Assembly (NCBI GenBank): GCA_038503035.1
Contig: JAVSML010024323.1
Location: forward strand, 1 to 64,000
Source: Crocodylus rhombifer
Taxonomy: Eukaryota; Chordata; Crocodylia; Crocodylidae
Reading direction: 5' to 3'
DNA length: 64,000 nucleotides
Of this stretch, positions 1 to 11,739 are shown piece by piece; the stretch's first letter is position 1, and each line of letters begins with the position of its first letter. A model generated the notes under the pieces. That model worked only from the letters and a program-made list of their open reading frames with translations. It searched no databases and was not told the DNA's origin. Both the position numbers and the translations under genes were made by a program.

Positions 1-99
1 AGTGTCTCATATATCAGCGTTCTTGTGCTGAAAAATGGCAGTGGGGGCACTTTAACTAAAATTAACAGAATGCCCACACTGCTGTTTTTCAGCATGGGG

Positions 100-1438
100 A
101 TGCTGATACAGAAGACGCTCTGTATAGGCCAATTACCCTAACTTCTATCCTAGGGAAAATTCTGAAAAAATTCAGGAAAGAGTCTATGTGCGATACGCTT
201 GCAGAAGGTAGGATTCTGAACAACAGCCAGCATAGCTTCATCGTGGGCAGGTCTTGTCTTACCAATCTCATCTCCTTCTATGACCAGATAACTTGCCACC
301 TGGAAAAGAGAGAGGAGGTCGACATTGTATACCTAGATTTCCAAAATGCCTTTTATCTGGTATCCTATGATGTTCTCACAGGAAAACTGGTGGCTTTCAG
401 GCTTAGCTGCTCAACAGTTAGGTGGGTAGGAAGCTTTTAGTGGGGTAGGATCCAAAAAATTCTAATGAATGGATTTGTGTCATCCTGGCAAGAAGTGGCC
501 AGTGAGGTCCCTCAGGAATTCATGATTGCTTCAGTGCTTTTCAACATCTTTATGAATGATTTGGATGTGGGGGCAAAGAGATCACTGGCCAAGTTTGCAG
601 ACAACACCAAGTTATGGGGGAGCACGGTCACGCTTCAAGATAGGCTGCAGATACAGGCAGACCTAGATAGGCTGGCAAGTTGGGCAGACTAGAACCAGAT
701 GAAGTTCAACACTGAGAAGTGTAAAGTGCTCCATCTGGGGATGAACAATCCCCAACATACTTACAGGTTTGGGGGCACCAAACTGACCAACACCAGGACT
801 GAAAGGGACCTACGGGTAATAATAGACCATAGTATGAACATAAGCTGTCACTGTGATGCTGTAGCCAGCAGGGTAAACAATACTCTGGCATGCATCGACT
901 GACGCATCTCAAGCAAAACAAAGGAAGTGATTCTTCTGCTTTACTCAGCATTGGTGAGACTGCAGCTTGAGTATTGCATCCAGTTCTGGGCACTGCACTT
1001 CAGCACCCATATGATTAGAGACTTGCAAGACAAGCCATATGATGAAAGGCTGAGGGATTTGGGCCTCTTCAGTCTAAAAAAAGAGAAGGCTGAGAAAGGA
1101 CTTGGTAGCAGGGGAGTAAATCAAGGGCTCAGCAAACAGCTGTTCACCAGGGTACCCTTGGGGAAAACCAGGAGTAATGGCCACAGACTCCTGGAAGACC
1201 ATTTCAGGCTTAACACTAGAAAAAAAACTTCTTCATAATTAAGGTGTACAGACTGTGGAATAAGCTCCCTTCAGAGATGATGCAATCACCTACCCTGGAA
1301 ATCTTCAAGAGGAGACTGGACAGTCACCTCGCTAGGGTTACCTGACTCCAGCTGTTTTTCCTGCTTAGTGCAGGGTGGCTGGACCCGATGATCTTGTGAG
1401 GTCCCGTTCAGCCCCTTATACAATCTATGAATCTATGA
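100..1438 (+). mobile_element. CR1-type LINE, 5'-truncated, with intact 3' tail
   Basis: This is a non-LTR retrotransposon of the CR1 clade. It holds the reverse transcriptase part of ORF2 and the 3' untranslated end, which finishes in the repeated octamer-like tail aatctatgaatctatga at about 1422-1438. The left limit is where reverse transcriptase similarity fades; the endonuclease half is absent, as in most CR1 copies. The end sequence resembles the CR1 copies at 21.3 and 41.7 kb on the same strand. Confidence 0.88.
132..1330 (+). pseudogene. CR1 ORF2 reverse transcriptase remnant
   Basis: The reading frame from about 186 to 1238 stays in one phase and is broken by in-frame stops near 438, 690 and 900. 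One of these replaces the tryptophan codon expected just before the NQMKFN stretch. Visible reverse transcriptase motifs are LTSILGKI, the YLDFQNAF block, and FADN at 594-605, where the family has FADD, so the catalytic pair is damaged. A conserved segment is missing after LEYCIQFWA (near 1000), and the frame is lost again near 1225. It is dead. Assignment to CR1 rests on motif order and the 3' tail; the subfamily is not determined. Confidence 0.88.
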
Positions 1439-4400
1439 AACTTGTAAACAGAGAAATATAAACAGCAACCCCTTAGCACTTTGAACTTGCTACCAACAAA
1501 ATCAGTGGAAAAACTGAATGCCCTGAATGCCTTGGAGTTCCCATCCTCCTTTTAGCATGTGCTTACTACCAATGACCCACACTTATTCTATCACTCAGAT
1601 TTGGTTTTGTTGTTAATTTCACCTAACAACCACAGATCACAAATATCAGTCAAACCCACTGCTGCAAATGCTCATAGACTTTGTCCTTGCTGGATGCTGC
1701 ATCTAGTGATACCGCAATTCTTAATTCTATCGGGTTCAATTTCTCAGTTGGTATTAATGAGATTTTCACACTGTCATGACTCAGCTTAATACCTCTGTAA
1801 CTCTTATGTGGAGTTCATATGTCTGATACCAGAATAAGTCTACAGAAGCACTGTACATACCTAGCAGTGTCCCATATTACCTGCCATCCTGTAACACTCA
1901 CATTCCCTTCAGTGTCAGAAATGAAGCAACAGTAAGATGGGAACAGCTGATGGCAAGCTGCATCTCATTTCCTTCCTCCTCTATTCCTACATTATTATTA
2001 GATAGTAATGCCCACTTCACCCACTCAAATGACAAAAAACAGTGTCACTGCTGTACTTGGAAAGAACAACAAATAGTGCCACAGGTTGCCTCAGAGTCTT
2101 TAGCTCCTTAGTAATTGTCTGGGCACATACTGACAGTGTTATGGTTCATTTTAGAGTGCCTGGTTATAGCAGGTCATTTATTGACAGAAGGCAGAAAAAG
2201 CAATCTCTTATCATCCCACTATATGGAAAGCAGTCAGGAATAAAATAATAAGGTAATAGCTTTCTACAGTAAATTCTTTAGCAACCAAATGCAGACAGTC
2301 CTTTCTAAAGGTTTAGTCAAGGCTACTAGAATGATGCATTTTAGAGGATGATGGTTTGTCTAGAAGATTCAGTCTATTTCCCTTTGGCAAATCCTCTCCT
2401 ACTAGAAAACTCTAGCCTAGTTTTCAGAAGTGGTCAGTGAGTAGGAATGCACCAATTTTGAGGTGTGCAGTCTGAGAAACTCTGAAGGGCACTGATTTGT
2501 AGAAGGTAAATTTTCAGCATGTTCTGAATATCTGGCATGTAGAGGGTATGTCAGGATGGACACCCAACACTGTATTGTCACAGATCACTAGTGATTTGAA
2601 AATGCAGGTCTAAAATTCCTACATGCCAGCCAAAATAATTGCTAGGAACTGCAGCCTAGGGGTATGGACAGAAGTAACATGTAGAACATTCTAAATATAT
2701 TTTAATCCACAGAAGTTTAGATGGACATGCCCCTTAAAACCAGCTTAATCTTCCTGGAACATTTCAAAAGCACACTGGGAAAATCAAGTACTATTTTGAG
2801 TTGGTCCTCTGTGAACCAGCTCAGTGTTATATGGGGACACACAGTATTCCATGACTAATGTCTGGTCAGTCCTCCTAACATCCCAAACTGTAGCAATCCT
2901 CACATCACCTACAAAAAACATTCAGGGCCAGGGTCTAGTCTGGAATACAGCTAGGAGTCTGGTGTCCAAATCCTCACTCCCTGCTTCACCCCATCAGCCA
3001 GGATGGGAAGACCACGGGAGCAGAAGTGGGGACTTTTTACATCTCTAACTTAAGTAAGAATCCTGTTCTCCTTGTCCCTCACCAGCCTTTCCATATCCTC
3101 CCTTTGCCTTCATGCTTAGCAGCTTGTTCCTTCCTTTCCCATTCCCTTCCTCTGCCGCTGCCTGCTTTTGCTCCTGTCCCTGGTGGTGATGGTGGGGTTT
3201 CAGAGCTGCTTTTGCCCTGTTCTAGCTGGCAACAGCAGCAATGGCAGAAGCAACAGCAGCAACAACAGACAGGATCTCCTCTGCCCAATCCCCCTTGGGT
3301 GCTCCCTGCCAGTTCAGAAGCAAGCGGAGGGAGGGGGAACCCATCTACTGCCACCATCACTGTCCCTAGCTGAGCCCAGCTGGAACAAGCAGGAACAGTT
3401 TTGGAGCCTCTGGCTCAGCTGGGAACAGTGATGACAGTGGCAGTGGTTGGGTGAGGGAGGCACCTCCATGTTCATCATGTGCGCTGCCCGGCTTTTTTTC
3501 TGTGTGGGCTTTTTTGACCCAGGACATCCCCAAGGTACAGGGAATGCCTGTTGGATGGTGTGTGGTGTTGCAGATGGATCTGCAGTGTGACATACCAGAT
3601 AGCCCTGCTTGTCTAGATGCAGCCTAAGAGTTTAGTCCAATTTCCATCAAAGTCAATGGAAGTTTTATTGCTGACTAAAATATGAACTAGATCAAACTTT
3701 AATTAAACTATTTAAGGTTGATTTATCAGGATCTTGACTAATTTACACTAAGGTCACTCTCATAAAGTAAAGGAACCTTAAAAAAGACAATTCACATTTC
3801 CCCACACACAGGTCAATGCAGGCAGCCAGACTGATTTAAGAGGGCCTAAATGTAAATAAGAATCAAGCCACAGAGATTTTTTTCTAACATGTGGCTTTGC
3901 ACAGTTATATGACAGAATGAAATTAATTAAGCTTAGCCTTACTTCATGCTCATTGTGTATTCAGGCAAATACACCCAATTTTAATTCTTCTGAATGTTAA
4001 TAATTGTGGGGAGCAAATGAGCACTGGATTACACTGTACAAAGCAGTGGAAGTAATTAAACTTCGGTTAATAAAATCATCAGGGATGGGAAGCATTAAAG
4101 ACTGCTGCTCCCTTTTTGTAAGAAAAGGGAAGATATACCAGTACATAGGTGCTTGGAAACCACTATGATGAGTGCCATATAAATATACAAATGAAGAAGC
4201 TAGAGATAAATAGGTACCAGACTACACATGAAAAGCCTTATACTTAAGGCCCCAGGCTACCGAAAACTATATGCTTAAATCCAGTAGAGACTGGTATCAT
4301 TTAAGCTGGTTATGACAGAAATGTTTAGAAGTACCTTTCATCATTCAAGAGCCAAAATGCTGACAATGAATTATTTTTTAAATGTAGAGCTGGTTTAATA

Positions 4401-6806
4401 CTGCACGATGAACATTTGAGAAAATCTGTTTGAATTCTGAATAGCTGCTTATTTTGTTCATGTATCTGCCCCACCCCTCTTTTTATATGCACGAGGGGAA
4501 TATTATTTCCATGCATGGCCAGCGAATGACTGTTAATTTATGAATGCCCTTATTTGCATACAAGGAACTATATTTGTAATTATGAATGTTTACTCTTCTT
4601 CATTTGCTCATCATTCAACTGTCATCATTCCCTTGTTTTAAAAAAAGGTTTATCTGCCAGTCAGGAAAGAGAAGTAATATCATGTGACTTAGTGATCAAT
4701 TACATACTGTAAAAGATGAAGAGCAAAAGCTGTATCATCAGCAAGATAACAATTTGCAAATAAAACAGGACTAGATTTGCTGGAAAACGTAGATGCTATC
4801 TATAATAAAAAGACTACTGTTCCATCTCTGCAGTGATAAAATCTCTCCACTGCCACAGAAACCATGTTATAGACCTCCCTATATGGATATTAATAGACTA
4901 TGTTAGCTGTGCAAGAAATGGAAGGGGCTAGAATTGAGCTCTAACTAGTGTAGTAAAATATATTTTTTAGGTTTTCGACAAACTGTGGAGCTTAATATCC
5001 CAGTTGTTCCTTTATTATACAGACCTTGCCTCCATACAGGTAAATGATAATGTCTGATGGTACTAAAGTCCTGTTTATTTATAAGACTTGTTGGAGTCTA
5101 GAAAATGAATATTATAACTGAAGAAGTCAAATGGGTTAGTGGTCAGTAGAAAGATTCAAGAGAAAAAGACAAAGCAAGACTTCATGCCTGCCTGAGAGCT
5201 TACAATAAAATATAGCTTTCTCCTAAAATATGTTAACTGCAAAGGAGACTCTGTGCAATAGGATGTCACATATTTTCTCTAGTTTGCATACAGGGTGAAG
5301 CATCTCAGAGGCCTCCTGTCCTTTCAGTTATTATATTGTGAGAAGTATCAGCAGCTCCTCCTTTCCTGACTACAGCTGTCATGCCAAGGTATAAGGCAGG
5401 GTATAAGGCCTTTAGGTACCAATGACACTTTTGGGAGCACACAGTAGGTAATAGATAGCTAATGTATGGTCAACACTGGCACCTTAAGATGTGCAACAGC
5501 ATAAGCCCTAAGAAGTCCTGTTGGATAAAGTAACTACAGTATCTATAATAGCAAATGATTTCCAAGCCTGCAGTGGCCATGAAGGCTGAGATTTCTTTGA
5601 CTAGGTCTCTGCTTGAAAGACAGAACTTGGCTTCAAGCTGCAGCTAAAACCTAGGTTTCCTCATTCAGCTTATCATGACAAAAGACCTCTAATATATTGC
5701 AATATATCAACTTTCCCTCGGTATGCTATGTAAGCTGACAAGATTTCGCTTAGTTTTTTCTTTTCCCAGCAGCAATATTTTTCTGCCTTTATTTGGGTTC
5801 ACCTGACCTCTCCCTCACAATCACTCAGCTCATGCTTGCATAACCCTATACTTTATGAACAGAGTTCCATTCATTTAAAAACTAGATGTTGAACCTATAA
5901 CATATAACAAGCATAAAACATTTGTTGCAGAGAATGAACATTAGCTGAGTTATGGAAAGAGGCTTTATATCTCCTTTAAAAAAAAAGCTTTTATGAAAAT
6001 TAAATGTTGATATTTATGCTCCTAATATGTTGAAAAAACATCAATACATTTGGCATAGATGTGACCATTAAGAAAATGTATTGAAACTGTGACATATATC
6101 AACATTCCACACTATAAGTGGCAGTAATAAATAATCATAAATTCTCATTTCTGACCAAATGGCTTAGTGTATGTTGCAGAGCTAGGGCTTTAAGCATCCT
6201 GTTTTCTGTTGTGTGGTACAAGAAATAAAGCTTGGAGACCCATAACCAGATTCTGACCTCAGTTCCACAGGCTTGTGTGTAGAGTAACTTTGCCAGCTCC
6301 AGTGGTATTACTGTGGATTTGCATCACTATGTCTAAGATCAATATCTGTCCCCACAAATACAATGAGGGGTGATTTTCCTTTACTTGATGTGCAAAGCAA
6401 AAGGGGTCATGCTCAGAGCAATTGTCTCCTGAGAGAAGGCAATGGCAAAAAAACAAAAACACCCAAAAAATCCCCAGCAGCAGGGAAAATTCAATCAATC
6501 ATGTAGCATTAAGGTGGCACATCAATTTGTTTAGCACTGGTTGTCACTACGTGGAAACTGGCACTGGTGTTGTTGCTTAATCAAACACCACTTATATTGT
6601 GAATAAAAACTCCCATAGCACCTTGGGCCCCATTCTTTTTAAGCTTGAAGTATATTGGATAAAAATAAGGAACCCAGTCAACCCCAGGATGCCTTTTCAA
6701 TTTGTAATTAATGGTGACTGAATAGATATGGGTTCTTAAATGACACCTGTGAATGCATAAGAGGCAAAACCTGTTCTTAGTTCCTTTCTGTTAAACCTTG
6801 ACTCCA
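1439..6806. other. Intergenic stretch, no gene seen
   Basis: Ordinary AT-rich DNA with no supported coding sequence. A more GC-rich patch at about 2925-3600 includes a CAG/CAA triplet-like run near 3231-3269. It ends at about 3609-3635 in a string resembling the MITE terminus seen inverted at 25.11 kb, so the patch may be an undelimited DNA transposon. I see nothing else I can name. Confidence 0.5.
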
Positions 6807-7261
6807 TGTGAGGCCCGGCAACTAGGGAGTGACGAACCAATTGCCCATGGAATCACAAGCACGACCACTTGTGGAGAAAACACAAGCACACACTGTATTC
6901 AACAGCTTTATTGCAGTGGAGGTAACTTCGGGTGGGTCCCCACCAAACTGGGAAGCGGCCCAGAACATCAGTTTGTTCATACATTTATACTTTCCAGTTT
7001 ACACTCATTAGCATTAAACCATGCCCAGTTTTCTCCCCTGACTGTTACACCCATGGCCCCACCCCTGCCTTATTTCCATGGAATTGGCTATGTATTAGCC
7101 CATTATCATGAAAATTTCCACTCTGCGCCTGCATGAGGTTGTCACCCCTACTACCTTTGGTCACCTATGGTTACTCATTTTAAAAGCCTACTTTTGCATT
7201 TTCCCTCTTGATATAGCATTGGTTTCCTTCCCCTGTCTGGTTTGAGTTTCTCTATTCCACA
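6807..7261 (-). mobile_element. Solo LTR of an endogenous retrovirus-like element
   Basis: Read on the minus strand the block starts TGTGGAATAG and ends GCCGGGCCTCACA, so it has TG...CA borders. It carries the polyadenylation signal AATAAA in AATAAAGC at about 6903-6910, placed about 100 bases before the end, as in the R and U5 parts of a retroviral LTR. No internal coding region flanks it, so it is called a solo LTR. I did not find a matching target duplication, so the start at 7261 is tentative. Confidence 0.55.
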
Positions 7262-7654
7262 ACTAAACAAACAGTCAAATGATTAGACAAATGATTAACC
7301 GTTTAAAGCCCTACATTCCACTAAGTAAACAAACGTCATTTTGCTGATGTTAGTTAGAATAAGCATTACACTTCTGCTGACTTCAGCACCTTAAGCCTTA
7401 TGCCTAGTTAAATCTCTAACTTGGACATAGGTAAGCAATGTATCAGCTGCAAGACGAAGTCTTTCACTGTTTGGGTTCCCCAGCAAGGGAAAAGGGTGGG
7501 AAAATGCTAGAGAAAAGAATGGGAAAATGCAAGGGAAAAGGGCAAGAAAAAGCAAGGGTTTACCATCCTAATACTTTCAATTTGGAATTTAGAACATTCT
7601 GTCAGGCTGATCTAGAATATAGGGAGTTAGCTAAAACAATTGGGAGAGGCTGTT

Positions 7655-7805
7655 TAATTGACTAAGGAACAAGGGACACAGGAAAGATCTGGGAATCATT
7701 GTAGACAATTTGTATGAGCATCAGTTCAGTAGCTGTCAAAAAGGCAAACAAAATATTAGGAATGATTAAGAAGGGGATTATAAACAAAACAGAAAGAATC
7801 ATTAT
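7655..7805 (+). mobile_element. L3/CR1-like LINE, left part
   Basis: The translation reads DLGIIVDN and then a run ending in NKxxRIII in one or two frames. This matches the segment just before the PLYKSMVRPHLEY block of L3/CR1-type reverse transcriptases. That next block is found 8.7 kb away at about 16471, so this is the left side of a LINE split by the antisense CR1 inserted here. Confidence 0.7.
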
Positions 7806-7955
7806 TGAATCATAGAAATCTACGGGTGGAAGGGACCTCAGGAGGTCATGTAGTTCAACCTCCTGCTCAAAGCAGGTCCATCCCCAACTAGATAACCCCA
7901 TCCAGAGCTTTGTCTAGCCAGGTTTTGAAAACCTCTAAGGATGGAGCTTCCCCCA
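7806..7955 (-). mobile_element. CR1 fragment 1 (3' end, antisense)
   Basis: This is the 3' end of an antisense CR1, starting at gaatcatag and running through the ggaagggacctcaggaggtc block. It stops at 7951-7955 (cccca). The same CR1 resumes at 9165 with the next expected words, caccacctctctagg. The uninterrupted copy at 42.58 kb gives the join for comparison. Confidence 0.88.
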
Positions 7956-9164
7956 TGTCACCAAGCAACAAGGTCTACAGCTAGCCCCTGTAAGGGTAGG
8001 AAGCCAAGCATTTTGGCTGAGGCAACAACCTCCCATGTTTTGCGAAGCAAGGGCAGGAAAGGGCCAGTACTTACTGATAAAGGAGGAGTTGGTGAGGTCA
8101 GAGCAGAGCATGGCACTGCCGCTATGATTTAAAAGCACCTACATACTGAGGCTCCAGGGTCATGCAGCCTGTGACATCACAAGCCCATGCTGTCAAGGGA
8201 GTTTAAAGGGCAAGAGAAGCTGGTCAGTGACAGCGAGGAGAGTGGCACGCTGATGAACACCGGCTCAGCCAGAATCAGGGTAAGCAGCCATACCAGTCCC
8301 ACAGACTGGAGACCTGAAGGGACCTCCAGAAATCAAACAGTGCAGGGCAGAAGAGAGAGGAGTTCCACACAGACCCCAACCCCCTGGCCCTGGAAGACTG
8401 ACACTCTGGTGTAGAAAGCCAAAGAAGTTTCACGCCGGAGTTCAGCAGTGGAATGACTCTTGAGGGGGGAAGTGTGAGATGTAGAAGTCTGAGGAGTCCT
8501 CCCCCTCTGAGTGGAAGCTGATGTCTGCATACCAGATAAAAGGGACACACTTGATTGATTAGGAGGGATGAACCCTCCAAATAGAGTTTGATGATGAAAT
8601 TGATGTGACTGGAGGAGAGCCATGATGAATTAATCAGTGATTTAATTTTTCTTTTATAATTGTTATGTTCTTTTAATTATTGATGAATTGATATGTACAT
8701 ACCCGAATTAGTTAAGAGAGTCGTGGGACCCAGAATCCTGGTAGATCCATGGAAGATGGAATCCATAGGCCAAAAAGGGAACACAAGACTCATCATAAAG
8801 GGTTGTCCCTGGCCTCATTGAAATGTTAAGAGTTAAACAAGGATAAAAGCACTATCTGCATTCCACTGTGATTGATAACATCTGTGTCCAGCAAGCTCGA
8901 CTGGTGAGTGGATGGGATATAGGGGAGGTAGAGCCCTATGGAACCACCACAGGTGGAAGCACGCTAAAAATAGTCTGAATCAGCACAGGAACCTCCCTTA
9001 TCTTAATCTTTTTGTTTGAAATCAAGGCATGGTGGGTGAGTCAAAGGAGGCTTATTGTAAGTGGGTACCCAAAGTACCTGAACATCTACTGTAAAAAGAT
9101 GAACAAAACATCAAAACTGGTTGAACTATATGAGGCACCAGCTACTTTGGCACCATTGGGTACA
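7956..9164. mobile_element. 1.2 kb solo LTR inserted in CR1
   Basis: The inserted block starts TGTCACC and ends GGGTACA, so it has TG...CA borders. It sits between cccca (7951-7955) and cacca (9165-9169), a 5-bp target duplication with one mismatch. No gag or pol translation is visible. A stretch near 8918-8937 (ggatataggggaggtagagc) resembles the R/U5-side words of the Ty3 LTRs next door (gggtgtaggggaggtggagc near 10127), suggesting a related family. Length and border type fit a solo LTR. Confidence 0.65.
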
Positions 9165-9331
9165 CACCACCTCTCTAGGTTACCTCTTCCGGTGTTTTAC
9201 TACCCTCCTAGTGAGAAAATTCTTCTTAATATCTAACCTAAACTTCCCTTGCTGCAACTTGAGACCACTGCCTTTTGTTCTGTCATCTGCCACCACTGAG
9301 AACAGTCTAGATCCTTCCTCTTCCAAACCCC
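9165..9331 (-). mobile_element. CR1 fragment 2 (antisense)
   Basis: This is the continuation of the CR1 begun at 7806, from the caccacctctctagg words through ctgcaacttgagacc to about 9331. It ends in acccc (9327-9331), which is repeated at 15158-15162 beyond the Ty3 element. Confidence 0.88.
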
Positions 9332-10365
9332 CATGGCAGGCGCAGTGGAGTTGCTGAGCCATGGGAACCTGGTGGTAGCGGCAGGATCCCCACATCACAG
9401 GCCTTGCCAGCAGTGCCACGGCATGCTGAGCCACGAGAACATGATGGCAATGGCAGGATTGCCACACTGCAGGCCTTGCCATCAGTGCCCCAACACGCCA
9501 AGCCATGAGAGCGTGGCAGCAGTGGTGGGATCACTGTGCTGCAGGACTTACTAGGGGCGCTGCAGCATCCCAAACTGCAGCCAATAGGGGCACGGATACC
9601 CGAAAGAAAAAAATCATGGTCACACTTTAAAAGCAGTGCCAACACTGATTTGCCAGCATAGGTGGCGGGGCAAAGCTAAAAGCCCCATGAACCAGTCTGA
9701 TGGGGGAACTAGAAGAGAGTTCCTGGCAGCTGAGGGAAGGCTGCAGCCAAGTCGTAAACCCTGGGAGGGACAACTGATGGTAGCCTCCAACCAAGGAGCT
9801 GCCCGTAATGGCTGACTCAGAGGAGTCAGGTGACTTACCTGGAGAGGTGACCTGGAAGTCTGGCTGTGGAGAGTAGAGCCAAGGCAGCGGCAGATCTGCA
9901 GGACAAGAAGAGAGACCCGACTGGTAAAGAAATATGAGTGAGGAACAGGGGAAGGCTGATGCCCCTCTGGCTCCTTTGGGAGTATATCCATCCATCTGGA
10001 CTGAATTAAAGAGGGACCAAGTATAGACATAGACTTGGACTGAGTGAACCAAGCTGAAAAGGGACTGATCAAATATAAGGTGATATCCGTGCAACATCCG
10101 AGTAACAATGGGTTGGCGCTAGGCAGGGTGTAGGGGAGGTGGAGCCCCAATGTCTTTGTGTTAATGATTAAACCTAACAAGATATCACTGAGCCAGGATT
10201 CACACCATTCCCCAAGACTGAAGTTCCAACAAAGTCATGGCATGTGAGAAGCATTGCTGATCTTGGTAACTTGTGCCAGAGATTAAACTTCCGGGCTGCA
10301 AGACCGCGGTTAGGGTGACTAGAAAAATGTAAGTAGAGAGTTCAGGATAGACACGGCAAGTTAGG
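9332..10365 (+). repeat. 5' LTR of the Gmr1-like element
   Basis: It aligns with 14301-15157. The start reads catggcagg where the 3' copy has tgtggcagg, so the terminal TG has mutated. Three tandem units of about 72 bases occupy 9353-9555. The copy is about 180 bases longer than the 3' LTR because it keeps a segment at roughly 9690-9920 that the other lacks. The end near 10365 is placed by alignment with the agttaca end of the 3' copy. Confidence 0.8.
9353..9555 (+). repeat. 72-bp tandem repeats in 5' LTR
   Basis: Three GC-rich units of about 72 bases start at 9353, 9425 and 9497 (the last is shorter). Each begins with a variant of gctgagccatgggaac and contains caggccttgcc-like words. The matching array in the 3' LTR is at 14322-14535. 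The position in U3 suggests a duplicated enhancer-type block, though no factor site is recognised. Confidence 0.75.
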
Positions 10366-10368
10366 ACT

Positions 10369-10383
10369 TGGTGCATTGGCTGG
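10369..10383 (+). promoter_or_regulatory. Primer binding site, tRNA-Gly type
   Basis: Three bases after the LTR end the sequence tggtgcattggc followed by tgg is complementary to the 3' end of tRNA-Gly(GCC), with 12 contiguous matches and then one mismatch before two more matches. The position and the TGG start fit a minus-strand DNA priming site. Confidence 0.7.
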
Positions 10384-10423
10384 TAATGGGGAGGATAATA
10401 GAACCCTGGAGACCAATGCTGAA

Positions 10424-11158
10424 ATGGAGGTCAATATGCCACAAGTGGAGTTGTTGCGACAAACGCTACAAGCGGTGACAAAAGTCCTTGAGGTGCAACA
10501 ATGACAGGCCCTACAAAGTGAGTGGCTTAGGAGTAACTGGTCTGCCTTTAAGATTTCAAGAGGTGATGATACAGAAGCGTTTATAGAAGCATTTGAAAGG
10601 AACGCTACACAAACAGGATTAGATAGATCCTTGTAGACAGGAAAGTTAGGTTCATTGTTAATTGGAAAGGCCCAGGCAGCCTATAGGGCCATTCCTAGAG
10701 AAAAGCATATGACTATGATAAAATCAAGCTGGCAATTTTACACCAGCTGGAATTAAAAGAACAATACTCCACTTCTTAGGGCTAGAAAGGGGGAAGATGA
10801 CAAGAAACCCTGGCTATTAATGCAGTTGTTAAAGACTCTGTTAGATAAATGGGTTCCCCCAGACACTGTAGGTAGGGAGGTGCTAGCTGACCAAATTTTG
10901 TTAGAACAGTATATTCAGGACTTAGAGGAAGGGATGCAATTATGGGTGAGTAGGCATCTGCTCAGGTCGGCACAAGAGGCCCAGTGAATTGTAGAAATGG
11001 AGACGGTTAAAGAGAGGTCCTATAAAAGTGAAAGGAGCCACTATTGTAGAGAGGAGGAATGTTATCAGGGCCCTTTGAGACATGCAGGCAAGGGAGTACT
11101 TTGTTATCAATGTGGTCATACCAGACATGTGGCCAGAGAGTGTCCCCAAGGACCATAG
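10424..11158 (+). pseudogene. gag: Gag remnant with SCAN-like region and zinc knuckle
   Basis: Gag forms the particle and binds RNA in LTR retrotransposons. From the candidate start at 10424 there is a short coiled stretch, a stop at 10502, then a GDDTEAFIEAFERNA block at about 10562-10606 typical of Gmr1-like Gag. A frame change leads to YDKIKLAILHQLELKE near 10709-10760. After a second frame change, LLEQYIQDLEEGMQLWV lies at about 10893-10948, and a CCHC knuckle, CYQCGHTRHVAREC, lies at 11102-11143. The YDKIK and LLEQ blocks resemble the vertebrate SCAN domain, which is thought to have arisen from Gmr1-type Gag. At least two stops and two frameshifts make it inactive. Confidence 0.8.
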
Positions 11159-11284
11159 GATCGCTGGAAACAGGCAAGAGGCATCACAGGAGTCTGGGAA
11201 AGATGGTGAACCCATGGAAGAAATGAACTGTAGCTTTGGTGGAGGGAGTGAAGTTACAGTGTGGGATTTCCCTGAGGTCACAAC

Positions 11285-11583
11285 ATGGATAGCTGGGCTA
11301 CACTTGACACAGGCTGCTTGCAGACACTCAGAAGGTCCACTCTGGCACAAGAAGTTGCCATCATGTGGTGTAAGCTAGTTAAGATAAGATGTATATATGG
11401 TGGGACTGAACAGTATCAGAGGGGATACATACAGGCAAGAATAGCAAGCAGAGCTGGTAGGATGAAGGTGGGATTTTCCCCTGAACTAGATGGGGAAATG
11501 ATTGTGGGGAGAGATTGGCCCCCTTTGTATGCCATTCTAGGAGAAGTAAAGCAGGCTGAATTAGAAAGGAAGAGATGGCCCTA
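11285..11583 (+). pseudogene. Retroviral-type aspartic protease remnant
   Basis: An open stretch in the same phase as the zinc knuckle carries ATLDTGCLQT, the DTG active site of retropepsins, at about 11300-11329. An IVGRDWP block lies at about 11502-11522, near the end, as in related Ty3 proteins. The protease would cleave the Gag-Pol polyprotein. This segment itself has no stop for about 99 codons, so the loss of function comes mainly from breaks upstream and downstream. The position between Gag and integrase follows the Gmr1 order. Confidence 0.78.
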
Positions 11584-11739
11584 AGTAGAAGGCTGGATAG
11601 CAGAGGAAGAAGAGCCTAGATCCTCCAAGGAAGAGCCATTTAGCAGCTTGGAAGCAGGCCCAATGGGATCTCACTTCAAGGTCGCACAAGATGATCATAG
11701 AAAATGCCAGCATCGAGGGGCAAGTTGTAAGACCTGAAC

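Noticed and set aside
3026..3431. Overlapping frames with Gln and Ser runs
   Set aside because: They come from CAG/CAA triplet-like DNA in a GC-rich patch; frames overlap on both strands and no splice context or domain supports a gene.
9620..10180. 186-codon minus-strand open frame
   Set aside because: It lies inside the 5' LTR of the Ty3 element, antisense, with only a partial counterpart in the other LTR; a chance frame.
10369..10383. Possible tRNA gene fragment
   Set aside because: Only the complement of the tRNA 3' end is present and it sits at an LTR edge, so it is a primer site; no tRNA gene was seen in the window.
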